Origin: Novakomyces olei
Lineage: Eukaryota; Ascomycota; Novakomycetes; Novakomycetales; Novakomycetaceae
Length of the DNA stretch: 64,000 nt
Assembly: GCA_016906335.1 (NCBI GenBank)
Contig: JADEYG010000004.1
Coordinates: 533,001-597,000, forward strand
Reading direction: 5' to 3'
Below the pieces are notes generated by a model. That model saw only the letters and a program-made list of their open reading frames with translations. It searched no databases and was not told the origin of the DNA. Made by a program: the position numbers and the translations under genes. This document shows, in pieces, positions 34,130-45,427 of this stretch. Each line of letters starts with the position of its first letter. Positions within the stretch are counted from its first letter, which is position 1.

Positions 34130-34475
34130 ATGGCAGGCCCATCGTTAGAATTGTTCAAGGTAAGGATTGATTATGTGAAATATACCGTCTTCTGACTTCT
34201 CAAGTTTGGCTTCTATGTTATGTTGCCTGTGGCTGCTATGGCCTATTTCGGAGCTCCAGATTTTTATAACAAGCACATCAAGGATGTAAGTAGATTTGGT
34301 AACTGTGAATATAAATCACTGCGTCTATTGTGGCAAATGCTCACGATACCAGGCTGCCCGGGATTTTTGGCCGTCGAAAGAGGAGACACATCAAATCCCG
34401 TTTGAGCGGGATGAAATAAGACAGAAATTAAACGAGTTGCGCGAGGCACGGTCGAATGCAAAAAAGTCGAATTAG
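34130..34475 (+). CDS. PET100: Cytochrome c oxidase assembly factor Pet100
   Basis: Three small exons: join(34130..34159, 34205..34285, 34353..34475), 77 aa, all joins in phase 0. Pet100 is an inner-membrane protein of mitochondria needed for assembly of complex IV. The match to the family is clear: MAGPSLELFKFGFYVMLPVA (membrane anchor), a YFGAPDFY segment, then DFWPSKEETHQIPFERDEI and a charged C-terminal helix. Introns are 45 and 67 nt. No exon alone is long enough to be caught as an open frame, so the gene is easily missed. Confidence 0.9.
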
Positions 34476-35136
34476 ACAGTCTCTGGACGAAAGAACTGCC
34501 TGACTAAAAAGACAAAGTGTTGATATGTTGTCGTGGCTATTGCTTATGCTTTAAACCATTATTCTTGAAACAATTATAAAATAGAATCGGCAGCACGAGG
34601 GGATTTCCAACAAAAAGCAAGGAGCATAGAAAGCGTTTCATTGAAAAAGCTTTGAAAATGAAAAGTAATTAATTTCTCAATTTTGCCTTGAATGATAAGG
34701 ATAACGAGACGAAACGTCCTGAATGCGGAACAATAATTAAAGCGGGACTTTGATTTTACATCTACCACTGTCTAACTGAGACACCATTATTTTATTAAAG
34801 TCGCGTGACCGCCACATTAATTGCCTCTATTACCCGTGTCGTGACTATTTGGAACGGAGGGTTAATTTACTGTTAAAATGGAAAAGGGCCTCGTGATAAC
34901 TAAAAAGGATAAATTGGCTCATAATCCATCATTCAATGTCATTCTCCACAAATTATAACGAGACTGTGTGCTAAATCTGGTACAAGTATCCCACGTCGAA
35001 ACCCTGTAAGGGCTTTTGCGCTGAACTGTTCAACTATCATCTTTGCCTTCGGTTGGCCGTGCTTGCCAAAGCTCGAGTGGTTTTTAGTGACGAAGAATCT
35101 GTTTTGTGTTTAAGGCATAGTGAGTCAACTACCGAA
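34476..35136. other. Spacer, no feature seen
   Basis: Non-coding DNA between PET100 and the next gene on the same strand. The last part should be that gene's promoter. A further 5' exon of that gene cannot be excluded. Confidence 0.4.
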
Positions 35137-36985
35137 ATGCCTCAATCGGCTTTTATGGTATGCCCGTGGTCAAGTTTGGAATAATATCTACGTTTGCCAC
35201 CAGTTAACTAATGCTTTCAGAGTAAAGTGAAATTGAAATGGCCTCAGGGAAAAGCAGATAGCAGTAAAGATGATACTACTACATCATCGCCACTTGTTAA
35301 CCCAGAGGCAATTTTGGAAAAGCCGCTTGAATGCGTGAATACCGAAGAAGAGCCAATTCTTCCACTTCTACAGGACAATGGATCGTTCAACACGTCGGGC
35401 CGCTCTGATAGTGCTGTATGTTGCTCTTTTATATAGCCCTTTTGATCCTTTCCAAAAGCTAATTTCGAATATTAGGAAATCAAAAGCGGAGAGGCGACTT
35501 GTGAGAACAAGAATTCGTCGCGCGAAACAAGTATCGATACGCTTAGAAAAGAAAGAAAAAACTCGCTTGGAAGGGTAAGCTTAATCTCTCGCCAGACTGG
35601 TAATAATGGCTAACAACCAGTCTTCATTTGCTAGTCCCCTCCGAGACAATGGAAAACGAAAGCGCAAGCATAGAATCACAAGCTTAATGAGACTGAAAAA
35701 GCGGCCTGTAGTCAAAGTCCACAAAAGCCCGTCGAAAAGCCAACTTTTCTTCACAAAGATGGTTGTTCGAATGATGCAGAAGCCGCCAGGGTTTATCGGT
35801 TTGCACAGGAATTTGTTGTCACAGGAATCTATGAATGCTTCAGGCCTAAATCAAGAGGGAAATGGCCCTTTTGTGCAAAAGCAAGGAAATGAAAATAATG
35901 ACAATGATCTTGCCAAAACAAAAGCTGAAAGAAAGAAAGATAAGAAGAACGTCAAAAAATACGAGGCAGGAACTGAAGCTTGTAAAGGATCAGGCCGAAA
36001 AGAAGATGAAGGAGACAATCTTCAAAAAGGCGAACGCGTAAATGCTGAGCCTTCACGTCATGCCTTTACCGTTAACAAGGCTGAGGACACTAAAACCCTT
36101 CCAGAACCCAACAGTCAATGGCCCGGAACTATTGGGAACGGTCGGAAATTATCTGACCGTATATTATCCTTAGATTTGGGGTCAGATTTAATCTTCAGCG
36201 ACAGTATTCTGGGCCCAATGGGTCAAGGAGAACAGCAGAAAATCGAAGACACAAATCCGGCCAAAAGCAATCCCGACAAGAACAGTTTCCGCTCTTTATT
36301 TGGCTGTATTAAAAATCCTACCTCCTTTGAATACACTAAGGGATCGAGTTCAAGTGGCGTTAAATCCGAGAAAATGTGCGCAGACGAAATGGACCCAAAT
36401 GAGCTAGAGGCACAATGGCTGCAAGCAGACAAGACAGTGCCCCCTACAAAAGCTGAAGTTGCTACTCAGCCAATGGTGTTGGACGTTTCCACTCTTACGA
36501 TGGAACAGATACGTGAGTTTGGCTATCACTTACTTATATATGCACGATCTAAAGCTCCTATTGCGGATTCGTTTATATCTCGAAAATTGCCTTTAAAGCA
36601 AGGGCTCAGAAGCTCTTTGGACTTGAAGGGAGAAGGGGCCTCCATAACCTACGGAAATCGTGAAAATAAGGAGCCTGTCGACCATCCCACTACCAAGAAC
36701 ATGGGCATTGAAGAGAAATATGCGGAGGACGATTACATTGATGAAGACGGAGACGAAGACGAGGATTATATCAACGAAGAAGAAGAAGGCTCTGAGTATG
36801 AGTCCCTTTTCGAAACAGGCGAGTCCAAGCCAAAAGCCAAATGGAGCTCCCAGCCGAATAAAAGAACTCTGTACCAAAGGTACGTGTGTTCTCAGGAAGA
36901 GCGAAAAAGACGCAATGAGTTGATAGTCCGCCGTAATCGTCGCACGTACCCTTTTAGACACGCTCAGCACGAGCTTTTGGCTTAG
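35137..36985 (+). CDS. Unknown long disordered protein
   Basis: Predicted join(35137..35157, 35221..35415, 35476..35574, 35621..36985), 559 aa, all joins phase 0, with acceptors preceded by ctaatgctttcag, gctaatttcg...tag and gctaacaaccag. The product is mostly charged and disordered. A basic stretch (KRKRKHRITSLMRLKKRP) looks like a nuclear signal. There is a short possibly folded part (MEQIREFGYHLLIYARSKAPIADSFI), then a strongly acidic run (EDDYIDEDGDEDEDYINEEEE) and a basic tail (EERKRRNELIVRRNRRTYPFR). I do not recognise the family. A nuclear role is plausible from the charge pattern. The 21-nt first exon is the weakest part of the model. Confidence 0.6.
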
Positions 36986-38171
36986 AGTTTTATGCGACTC
37001 TAATATTTAATTTTTGTACTTTTCTGCGACTGAAACCTTACTTTACTTGCTTTTAGCACTTAATTTTTGATACTTTACCTGGAACCTTGGTAGTTAACAC
37101 GTCTTTCTGGTCTTTTCACTAAACCAAATTTCCATGTTCAAATTTGCGTTTGTTTATCTCGAAAACGTGATACCATGCGTGGTACTATGAACAATTTCGC
37201 CTTATTTGCATTCCCGTAGTGATAGTTGGCTATGCGTGATCATAATCTACTACATTTCTAATGCTCGCTTTACACGTCAATGAATTCTATGGGGAAACCA
37301 GGCTTCACGCTTGGGCTCGAGACTTTTGTAGCTCAGTGTTTGCTTAATTGAATTGTTGGGGCACTAATTTTCCACGTATATTAGTTTTCTCGTAAATGCC
37401 ATCAGCGGAGTGTGGACTCGTCAAAGTCTTGGCGAGTAAATGTTACAGTGTACAGTATGAGGACAGTATAAGAACGAGTATAAAAAAGTATACTTGTAAC
37501 TTTTCTTCGTAACTTTTGTATGTGCAAATAATACCTACGATTATTTGATTTAACCTTTAAAAATTACGACTTTTTGTCGTTTGTTCCAATACTATCTTGC
37601 TTAATCGCGGTAGGCGTTAATAAAAACTCAGGTAGACTATTGTTTTATTAATGCAAAATTCAATATACAATCGGTCCAAAGTCTACCCAAACATAATAAT
37701 GTCACTCGGCGCGAGATCGACACAGGGCCAAATTTGAGGGGTTATAGCTTTGATTTTGCTGCTAGATTTGACGTGTACGAGAGGAACTTGCGTCATAGGC
37801 AAAGGCTCAGAGTCAAAGGCGCGGCCTGAATCGCTCTCTGGCTACTTTCTCCCGCCGCTCGTAAGATCAGATCTCTACCGGTTCTTTGAGGCGTATTCCT
37901 CAGCAAGACTGATCCGAAGCTCGTCCGTCGGCCGTTTGAGGGTTGAGCATTGCCCTTTGTGCCGAGTGCTGACGAGGCTAATCTAAGCCAAGGTTTGTGC
38001 AGAATCGGCATTAGCCAGTAATTTGCTACTGCGTGGACCAGAGCTGGTCCGCTGTACAAGTCTGACTGCCTCTTGTTGATTTTGTACTATACTTTTGACT
38101 CTGTGCCTATAATTTACACCTAAACCGTCTGGCAAAGGAAAGTGCTCGGGAACTGTTCCAGTCGGTGCAAG
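36986..38171. other. 1.2 kb spacer
   Basis: No supported gene. A GC-richer block at 37,750-38,060 is open on both strands, but its frames have no known motif, no good start and no splice pattern. Confidence 0.45.
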
Positions 38172-39236
38172 ATGAATACGTTTGTGTCGTGGGCTATTTT
38201 CCTGTCCGTTTCAGCAGTTATTTACTACTCTTATTCCCAACCGGGGCTTGCACGAAAACAGACTTTGCCATCTGCGCCAGCAAAGCTGGATGGCAAGCCA
38301 GATGCAGAGAAAGACGGTAATTTGAAATCTAAACGACGAAAGAAGGCAAAATCTACCGCACAAAGCGTGAAGCCTGTTCAGACCGTGTCTGAGAAGGATG
38401 TCCCTGAGCCAAAAGAGAATCCCGAGGAAAATGCGTCTACGCAAGCAAACAAGTCTACTTTGCCAAACGTCAGTGTAGGAAAGGAAAATGTCTTGAAGGA
38501 GGCAAAAAGGCAGGTGGATAAGCCGGCAAGGGAGAATCATGCTTCCGGCAAGGGAGCAGCCAAGGATAAAAAGGATAAAAAGCCTGTAAAATCTTCTGCA
38601 GCACAAGACGGTCACTCGTTGGCTCTCGCAGCGGCGGTCAAGGCCGCACATGAAAGTGAAGCTTCAATTGCTCATGATACAGACGAAGATGAAGCAGACG
38701 TTTCATATACTAATTCGTCCTTTAACGAGAAATTTTCGAATGCTGCCGGGTCCCGATTCAAAGCCCTGAGGCTTTATGAGGAATCAGAGTTGGAAGGTTT
38801 CGAGACGGTGAAGAGACGCTCGCGCAACGCTAATGGAAACGCAAGCAATACTGCGAGCAAGCCAGTGGTCAGTGCTTCGAGCAGTACGAATCTGACCAAA
38901 AAACAGCGGGAGAATGCGGCCAAAAGGGAGAGAGAAAAGCTAATTAAGCGTGAGCAAGAACAAGAGCAGGTTTCAAGACGACTAGCTCACAGAAAAGATC
39001 TGCACAGATCCCAAATGGCTCCGTTTGTTAAAGCCGGCCCGACTAAATCGGTCGTTGTTTCAGACTCGGATGGATGGACTCAGGTAAACCGTTCTCGGTC
39101 TCGGCCTCAATTCTCAGAGCCGTCAAACAATGCAGATTTGACAGAGAAGGAAAAGAACCGCGTTGCCGACTCGAATGAAACTAGTGCAAAACCAGTACAA
39201 GACAAGGCTCCAGCAGCTCAGCTTTTGTGGGACTGA
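38172..39236 (+). CDS. Unknown N-terminally membrane-anchored Lys-rich protein
   Basis: Single exon, 354 aa from the ATG at 38172; the frame is open a little further upstream but without an ATG. A hydrophobic N-terminal anchor (FVSWAIFLSVSAVIYYSY) is followed by a long Lys/Glu/Ser/Ala-rich disordered region. A predicted helical stretch then resembles a motif seen in uncharacterised ascomycete proteins (LTKKQRENAAKREREK, about residues 250-290), and a short DSDGWTQV block lies near the end. This layout suggests a single-pass ER or nuclear-envelope protein with a cytosolic basic tail. No function is known to me. Confidence 0.75.
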   Translation: MNTFVSWAIFLSVSAVIYYSYSQPGLARKQTLPSAPAKLDGKPDAEKDGNLKSKRRKKAKSTAQSVKPVQTVSEKDVPEPKENPEENASTQANKSTLPNVSVGKENVLKEAKRQVDKPARENHASGKGAAKDKKDKKPVKSSAAQDGHSLALAAAVKAAHESEASIAHDTDEDEADVSYTNSSFNEKFSNAAGSRFKALRLYEESELEGFETVKRRSRNANGNASNTASKPVVSASSSTNLTKKQRENAAKREREKLIKREQEQEQVSRRLAHRKDLHRSQMAPFVKAGPTKSVVVSDSDGWTQVNRSRSRPQFSEPSNNADLTEKEKNRVADSNETSAKPVQDKAPAAQLLWD

Positions 39237-40259
39237 TTTGTTTCTGCTACTGTGAGAAACAATATTTACACAAGTTCAATTTTTAAACAGATCGAATACG
39301 AATTAAAGTAGGAGGTGCTTTGAGGCGGAAGTGAGCTGTGGTATCGAGTTGGGCACTTGAAGGGTGATAGTAACTGGGCAAAACCTGGGGGGAGGGGACA
39401 CCAAACATTTCGCTTGGCAGAAACATAGAGTCATGATTTTCCTTGGGCAGTCATTTACGAAGCAATCCAACCCTGAATCTAATCGGATACAAATGCTTCT
39501 TATAAAAAGTGGAGTTTACGCATATAATCATCGACTGCCGAGTCGATGTATTTTTGATTGCATTATATAAAGAAAATCTAAGTAGAATACAAGCAATGAA
39601 ATTTTTGAAGTTTTGAAAACGAATTCACAGACACATTTGGCCTTTACATTATACAACTTTACATAGAATTACTAGCAGCTTTATGTACGAAATACAAACA
39701 GTTTGTATCATGCTTATAATGGGTGTAGAATTGGAATCCCAGAGCGAGTAAAATTATAATAGTACAAGGATGAAATACATAATTAAATGAACAATCAAAC
39801 GAGAAATAGTTATTTGGATATTTGATCGATTATGTTCCCGAGAAACGGGGACTCGGTCCCGTTTTAGCGGCAATTTTGGACACTTGTCCCACCTTTAAGA
39901 TTACTTAAAAGTGATTCTGCCTTTGGCATAGGAGAAAAAATCTCCTCCAAGTAATGGCTATAAAAAGTAAATCATGGCAGTAACTCATGAATTTGTCAGC
40001 ACGGACTTGTCAAGGATGTACTTGATTGAAGGACGGCCTATTCTTGTAAGCCAACGACTGAAAAAAAAGTCACTCAAACATAAAACGAGATTACGCAATT
40101 GACTGTGAATAGTGGTCAGTTTGCCATACACGCTTTACATCAGCGCCAGACTTGAATTAAAAAAATGGTATTATATTATATCTGCTTGACTGTTTTATCT
40201 GTATCATCTATCATATGCCAAATGTAGATCCAAACATAGGAAAAAGGCAGGTGTCAGGG

Positions 40260-40313
40260 TCCACACTAAAAGTTGCATTAAATGGGGCTGTTTAGGCCCA
40301 ATTTTAGTGTGGA
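40260..40313. repeat. Perfect 12-bp inverted repeat, 30-nt loop
   Basis: TCCACACTAAAA at 40260-40271 pairs with TTTTAGTGTGGA at 40302-40313. The loop has an inner GGGG...CCC pairing possibility (TGGGGCTGTTTAGGCCCA). Confidence 0.9.
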
Positions 40314-40477
40314 TGATTGATAACGGCGGAACTCTACGCATATAAGCCTTTGTATTTCACAAATTCCGTACAATATTAGCGACAGTATCGCTACGCCACG
40401 CCATAACCCAAACTCGGTAATGGCCCTTCAAGCACCAATGACATCATACCTCTCGCTTAATACGACGACAGGAGTAT

Positions 40478-40485
40478 TATAAATA
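40478..40485 (+). promoter_or_regulatory. TATA box of the small-protein gene
   Basis: TATAAATA lies 77 bp upstream of the ATG at 40562, a usual spacing for fungal genes. Confidence 0.5.
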
Positions 40486-40561
40486 TACGCGGACAATCGG
40501 GCTTCAAAGCACTAATCAATCCATTTACTTTGCGACAGTCCGAGCAATCTTACCAATTATA

Positions 40562-40816
40562 ATGGCCGACAGCAAACCTACTACTGGCGCCGGCGCTCAA
40601 GGCGGCAGCGGAGGCATGGATGCCTTGGACAAGGCTGTTGATTTTGGAACGAACAAGGCGGGACACAAGACGGACCGTAAAACAACAGAGAAGATCAGTG
40701 ATGGAATTCGTTCTGCTTTCAAGAAGGTAAAATTTGCAAAGTTTTGGGACAGTTGTGGAGTTTTACTAATTGACCAGGTGTCTGGGAAAGATGTGCCTAT
40801 CAAGGACCAGGATTGA
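40562..40816 (+). CDS. Small hydrophilic conserved fungal protein
   Basis: Predicted join(40562..40726, 40778..40816), 67 aa, phase 0, with an intron ending actaattgaccag. The sequence is polar: a Gly-rich start, then ALDKAVDFGTNKAGH, KTTEKISDGIRSAFKK and the end SGKDVPIKDQD. Small fungal proteins with an EKI(S/T)D..R..(F)xK.(T/S)GK.VP pattern are common and unnamed, and this looks like one. Function is unknown. A TATA box and isolated position suggest an independently and perhaps strongly regulated gene. Confidence 0.72.
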   Translation: MADSKPTTGAGAQGGSGGMDALDKAVDFGTNKAGHKTDRKTTEKISDGIRSAFKKVKFAKFWDSCGVLLIDQVSGKDVPIKDQD

Positions 40817-41260
40817 TTTTCTGCGCAACGAGTGCATAATTGTATTTTTACTGTGAATAAATTCGTGATTTTAATCATTCACGCAAGTGCAAATTGACAG
40901 CTGACATCTCTATACGTACTTTTTTATTGTCTTCACAATTGCCTTCACATTCATGGAGATCTGTACTTTCTACAATAGAATAAGTCGTTAGAGAATAGAG
41001 TTGTCGCGGTGTTCATTTGGCTGTTATACCGGATTTTAATATAATAAACAGGAATTTAATTTTGATCAGAGATTTAAACATAAACAGATATTAAATATAA
41101 GCAGTAGCAAGCCTCGTATGGCGGCATACTTGTATACACGGCCAAGTAACATGAGCCAAGAAGCAGATAAAAGTAATATACGTGCGTGAGGTATAATTAC
41201 ATCATAGAAATAAAAGCCATAAAGCACGCAAGACTCGCGTCCCCACACGTCGCGTCGAAA
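40817..41260. other. Spacer, no feature seen
   Basis: AT-rich intergenic DNA holding the promoter of the YSC84-like gene. Confidence 0.5.
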
Positions 41261-42366
41261 ATGTTCAACAAACTTAAAGATGGAGCAAAGTCGCTGGGCG
41301 AGCAAGGAAAAAAGGGGTTTGATGCCACGTGGCGCGGAATGGATAAGTTAGTAGGAGGGCCAATGAACTCGTTGGGCGCTAAATTGGGCGCTGAATCTTT
41401 TTGGCCTACGTCACTAGACAAGGAGTGTATTAAGGCTGCTCGAATTCTGCGCACGTTTACGTGTAAGTTTGATTTAGTATTGACGAATGATTAAACGGAA
41501 TTGCTAGTATTCAAATGGACTTGTGCATGAACGTTTATCTGTTCATTCACGTTTCTTTTTCCCTTCTGTCTTGCTGCCTTTTACTAATCCAAACTTCAGC
41601 TGATGGTGTCCCCGTCGAGGAACAGCAGCACACGGTTTTGCGTACGATTCCTGAAAAAGTGTGTATTCCTTTTAATTGGAAAGAAACTAACCAAGCCAGG
41701 TTTTGCAAGAGGCTAAAGGTGTTGCGATTTTCACCGTATTCCGAGCAGGCTTTATATGGTCGGGCGCAAGTGGATCAGGAGTAGTTTTGCAAAAAAATGA
41801 AGATGGAGAATCCTGGAGTGCACCCAGCGGCCTCCTCGTTCATACTGTCGGCTTTGGGTTTCTGGCTGGAGTCGGTAGGGCTACTAAACAATTCGCGTGG
41901 AAGCTAATAGTCAGATATCTATGACGTAGTGCTGATTCTTCGCAACGAAACAGCGGTCAACAGCTTCAAGAACCCTAAAATAACATTGGGTGGCGAAGTG
42001 TCCGCTGCTGCTGGTCCTTTAGGTGGCGGAGGAGCATTGGAAACGGGCATTGAGGCCTCGCCTTGCTGGTCATACACAAAATCCCGGGGGCTATACGCTG
42101 GAGTTGCACTAGACGGTACTATAATGATTGAGCGCAGTGACGAAAATGAACGATTCTACCATCAAAGGGTATCTGCATCTGCTATCCTTGAGGGTAAAGT
42201 GCCAATGCCTCCAGAGGCAGAAGGATTAATGCAAACTCTACGCCGAGCAGAGGGTAAGGAGTCGGCGACCGACAAAATCCCGCAAGGCGCAGCACCCAGC
42301 GATCAAGACAACAAGGTACCTCAGACAGAGGAGGAATTGAAGAATGAAGAGGCGAGAGTACAGTAG
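41261..42366 (+). CDS. YSC84/SYLF-domain lipid-binding protein
   Basis: Predicted join(41261..41462, 41600..41658, 41700..41874, 41915..42366), 295 aa. The SYLF domain spans about residues 55-230: EAKGVAIFTVFRAGFIWSGASGSGVVLQKN, SWSAPSGLLVHTVGFGFLAGVDIYDVVLIL, then NPKITLGGEVSAAAGPLG and YSYTKSRGLYAGVALDG-like sequence (here SYTKSRGLYAGVALDGTI). The family binds phosphoinositides and actin at endocytic patches; yeast Ysc84 and Lsb3 add a C-terminal SH3 domain. No SH3 domain is seen here. The tail is short, acidic and disordered, so this is the SH3-less type. Introns end actaatccaaacttcag, ctaaccaagccag and ctaatagtcag. Confidence 0.9.
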
Positions 42367-42519
42367 TGTTGGTATTGCATAAATCAAAATTATTGTGTGC
42401 GCAAACAAGTTCAGGGTTAGGGTCATTGACTTGAAAACGTAGTATAGGTTCAGTGTAAATTGTTATGGTATGGTAGGGTTAGGGATAACTAGACGCTAGC
42501 AAATGAAATATTGATTGAT

Positions 42520-44069
42520 TCACGCTAAACTACTTGCGTCCGCCACGTTTTGCACGTACGCGGCGTAAAGCTTTATGCCTCCGATATAATTCGAAATATT
42601 CAATTTCTCATTAGTGCTGTGAGCACCGTCATCACCACGGCCCATCGGCAGCAGTAGGACACCCTTGCCCAATGACTCTTCAAACGCGATTGTTACTGGA
42701 ATTGATCCGCCTTCACGGATCAAGTCCGGGCTTACTTTCCAGACCTGCTCTGTTGCTTTACGGGCGGCCAAGTAATGGCCATTGTCCGGCGATGTGACCC
42801 AGGGACGGCCTCCGTGTAAATCACCAATTGTCAACTTGTTCTTTGATCCCAATTTTGAAAATACAGATCGAATGTGTTCGCTAACAACCTTGAACGTTTG
42901 AGATGGATCCATGTCTGGCACAAGCCTGATACTGAATTTACCTGAAACTGATGCGGGAATGACCGTCTTTGCTCCAGGAGCATAGAATGCACCCTCAATC
43001 CCGTGTAGACTGAGAGACGGGTACCTCCATCGAGCCATTAAAGCGTCCTTCGGGTTATCGTGAATAGCCACGGGTCCACCAGCATTTTCTTCAAGATCAC
43101 GGATTGTAAAATCAATATTGTCGTACAGCGCTGACTCGGCAGAGGTCAATTTTGCGACTTGATCATATATGCCAGGGATAGTAATATGGCCATCTGGCTT
43201 CACTAACGAAGCAAATATATGACTCAGATCTGTCATGGGTTCATGAACAGTTCCGCCAAAGGCTCCGGAATGCAAATCTGCTCCAGGTCCAGATATTTTG
43301 ACTTCAAAATAGGAAATGCCACGAAGCCCATAAGTCAGAACAGGTTTGCGTGCAACCAGCCAGTAATTGTCGACAATTGTAGTCGCATCTATACCTGCAA
43401 AGTATTGCTTGGCTTCCTGCGCTATAAACTCTTCCAGACCGATACTGCCAGATTCCTCCATACCTAATTTGTGTTAGTGGGCAAAAGAGAAAAAAAAAAG
43501 GAAAAAAGGAAAAAGAAGGAAGTGAAAAATACCTTCAAAACACATTTTCAAGTTAATAGGAAAATCAACTCCCGCTTTCTGAAACGCTTCAATCACGTTG
43601 AGCCAAGCGACCAAAGGCCCCTTATCATCAGTTGATCCACGACCAATAAGCTTGTCATTGGCCTCGTCCTCGATCATGCGAAAAGGATCGCCCGGCCAGC
43701 CATCGCTTTCTAGAGCAGGCTGTACATCATAATGATTATAGATCAGGATCGTCCTTTTTTTCGGGTCAGTGCCGTACTGCCCTACAACAATAGGCGGCAA
43801 TTCCACCTGCTGACCTTCCAGCTCTTGCGTCTTGAGCGGATTCGGCCGCACTTCCATCTTGGCTCCAAGTTTCTCAAACTCTGATTTGACCCATTCTGCC
43901 ATACGAAACACCTGAGATCGATGCTCAATATCGGCTGAGACGGAGGGAATTGCTAATGCTTCTCCCAAACGCGCGATAAATCGCGGCCGTTCCGCGTCAA
44001 TGCTTTCACATTTAGATTTAAACCAATTTCAAAGACTTACATTTTAGAGATTCTATCATAAGCCGACAT
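42520..44069 (-). CDS. DUG1: Cys-Gly metallodipeptidase Dug1 (M20)
   Basis: Predicted complement(join(42520..43463, 43533..44002, 44041..44069)), 480 aa, matching the yeast Dug1 length of 481. It is a zinc/manganese M20 dipeptidase of the cytosol that cleaves Cys-Gly in glutathione turnover. Metal and catalytic residues are in YNHYDVQPA (His ligand and catalytic Asp), GSTDDKGP (bridging Asp), CFEGMEESGS (catalytic Glu and ligand Glu) and DGAHSTNEK (His ligand). The dimerisation domain begins around HSGAFGG. The 29-nt first exon encodes MSAYDRISKI. The last intron ends cactaacacaaattag. Regulation is not visible. Confidence 0.95.
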
Positions 44070-44605
44070 TCTGCGATAGTAACAAGAAGCGTTGCGTTGC
44101 GTACTGCTAAAGTGTCAGCAAGTCTCAAGATTTGCGTATACTCGTTACACAAAGTAGTGCCTTGTTCGTGTTGCCGCACTAAACATGCGTGCGTATATAT
44201 AAAGTTGGAAATTGCGTATAATAATAACGGATTATTAGGTATTTATTGGTAAGGCAAACTGGCGGAATCTGATTAATGACCGACTGCTTCCCCATATTTT
44301 TGGAGATAACGAAATTTATATGGGCAACATTAGAATAACTCCAAGCAGACAAACGGTATTATATTTGGAGGTTTGGAGGGACGAGTACTCACTCATATTG
44401 CGAATATACGTATACGTATATACGTACTTGATTCTTTTTTAGTTTTTCTTTATTACGCAGTTTCCGCGTTTACGTCTGCTAGAAACACATAATAAATTGC
44501 ACATATATTGACAATTAGCATAGCACATATTGTATAGCAGAGCACATAGTGTATTTAATAGCAGAGCATTGGTATTATAAGCAGAGCACATGTCAGTATA
44601 GGACA
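44070..44605. other. Divergent promoter (DUG1 / pinin homologue)
   Basis: Shared upstream region with alternating ATACGTATA near 44405-44425 and imperfect GCAGAGCACAT repeats at 44530-44592. It ends in a short uORF (44590-44601). Confidence 0.6.
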
Positions 44606-45251
44606 ATGTCAGAGACAGAGCTGCAGGTCAGCTCTGTCGTATCGCGGCCGACGACTGAGGAGACGAGAGACGAGCCGAATTCAGTATTGCAAAAGGAAGC
44701 AGAGCCACAAATTGAAGGCAAAAAAAGACCACGAACGGACGAGGCCGAACGGGGCCGTGGAAAACGGTTATTTGGTGGATTGCTAGGCCAGTTGGGGAAA
44801 TTTGAGAGCGAAAGCAAAAGCGAAGCTGCCAAGCAGCGCTCGGAGCGAAGGGCGCAAGTAGAGCAAAGACTGCAGGAACGATTAGAGCGGGAAAAGCAGC
44901 AAGTTTCTGCTGATGTAGAAGAAAGAAAAAGACAAGAACGTGAAACACGCTATACTGATCACGAACGGCAAACACGTGAAGCTGTCGCTGAGCAGGTAAT
45001 TGTCTAGCTTTGTTTTATTGAATTATTTTTATTAACTTGTTTTTATTAAATTGTTTGATTTGAATTATATCTGACTCTGCTAGCAACGGGCAACATTACA
45101 ATCTGAATTGGATTCTTCTCATTTTTTAAAAACACGGACGCGGCCTGCCATATATTACAAACCGTGGAAGACTCTACCTTCTCAGCAAGAAGAAATTGAG
45201 GCTAATGTGGACAAAGCGCAAGAACGTCTTGATGCTTTAAGCGATGAATAG
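44606..45251 (+). CDS. Pinin/SDK/MemA domain protein
   Basis: Predicted join(44606..44995, 45084..45251), 185 aa, phase 0. The pinin signature runs from about residue 44: RPRTDEAERGRGKRLFGGLLGQLGKF, then a long charged coiled coil (SERRAQVEQRLQERLEREKQQ) and the family's conserved end (HFLKTRTRPAIYYKPWKTLPSQQEEI). In animals pinin is an exon-junction and splicing-associated protein. Fungal members are nuclear splicing-linked proteins of little-studied role. The intron ends ctgactctgctag. A three-codon upstream frame (44590-44601) stops four bases before the start codon. Confidence 0.9.
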
Positions 45252-45427
45252 GGAATTGGAGTATTCAGGCTGCCGGTGGGAGAGCCGAATTGAGCATGTA
45301 ACGATCTGCAAAAGTGGCCCATAGATTGAGTATACGCTCATTATAAACTTGTATGTACATTTGCACTCGTAAATAAATGTAAATTGGTTTAATTTACATA
45401 TACAAATTATCGTTCCAAAATTTGGCA

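Larger units (their letters stand above)
39237..40561. other. 1.3 kb spacer with a hairpin
   Basis: No coding signal. It contains a 12-bp perfect inverted repeat (40260-40313) and, near its right end, a TATA box for the next gene. Confidence 0.5.

Noticed and set aside
37750-38060. Overlapping open frames on both strands in a GC-richer block
   Set aside because: Neither product has a known motif or convincing start, and both strands are open equally, as happens by chance in GC-richer DNA.
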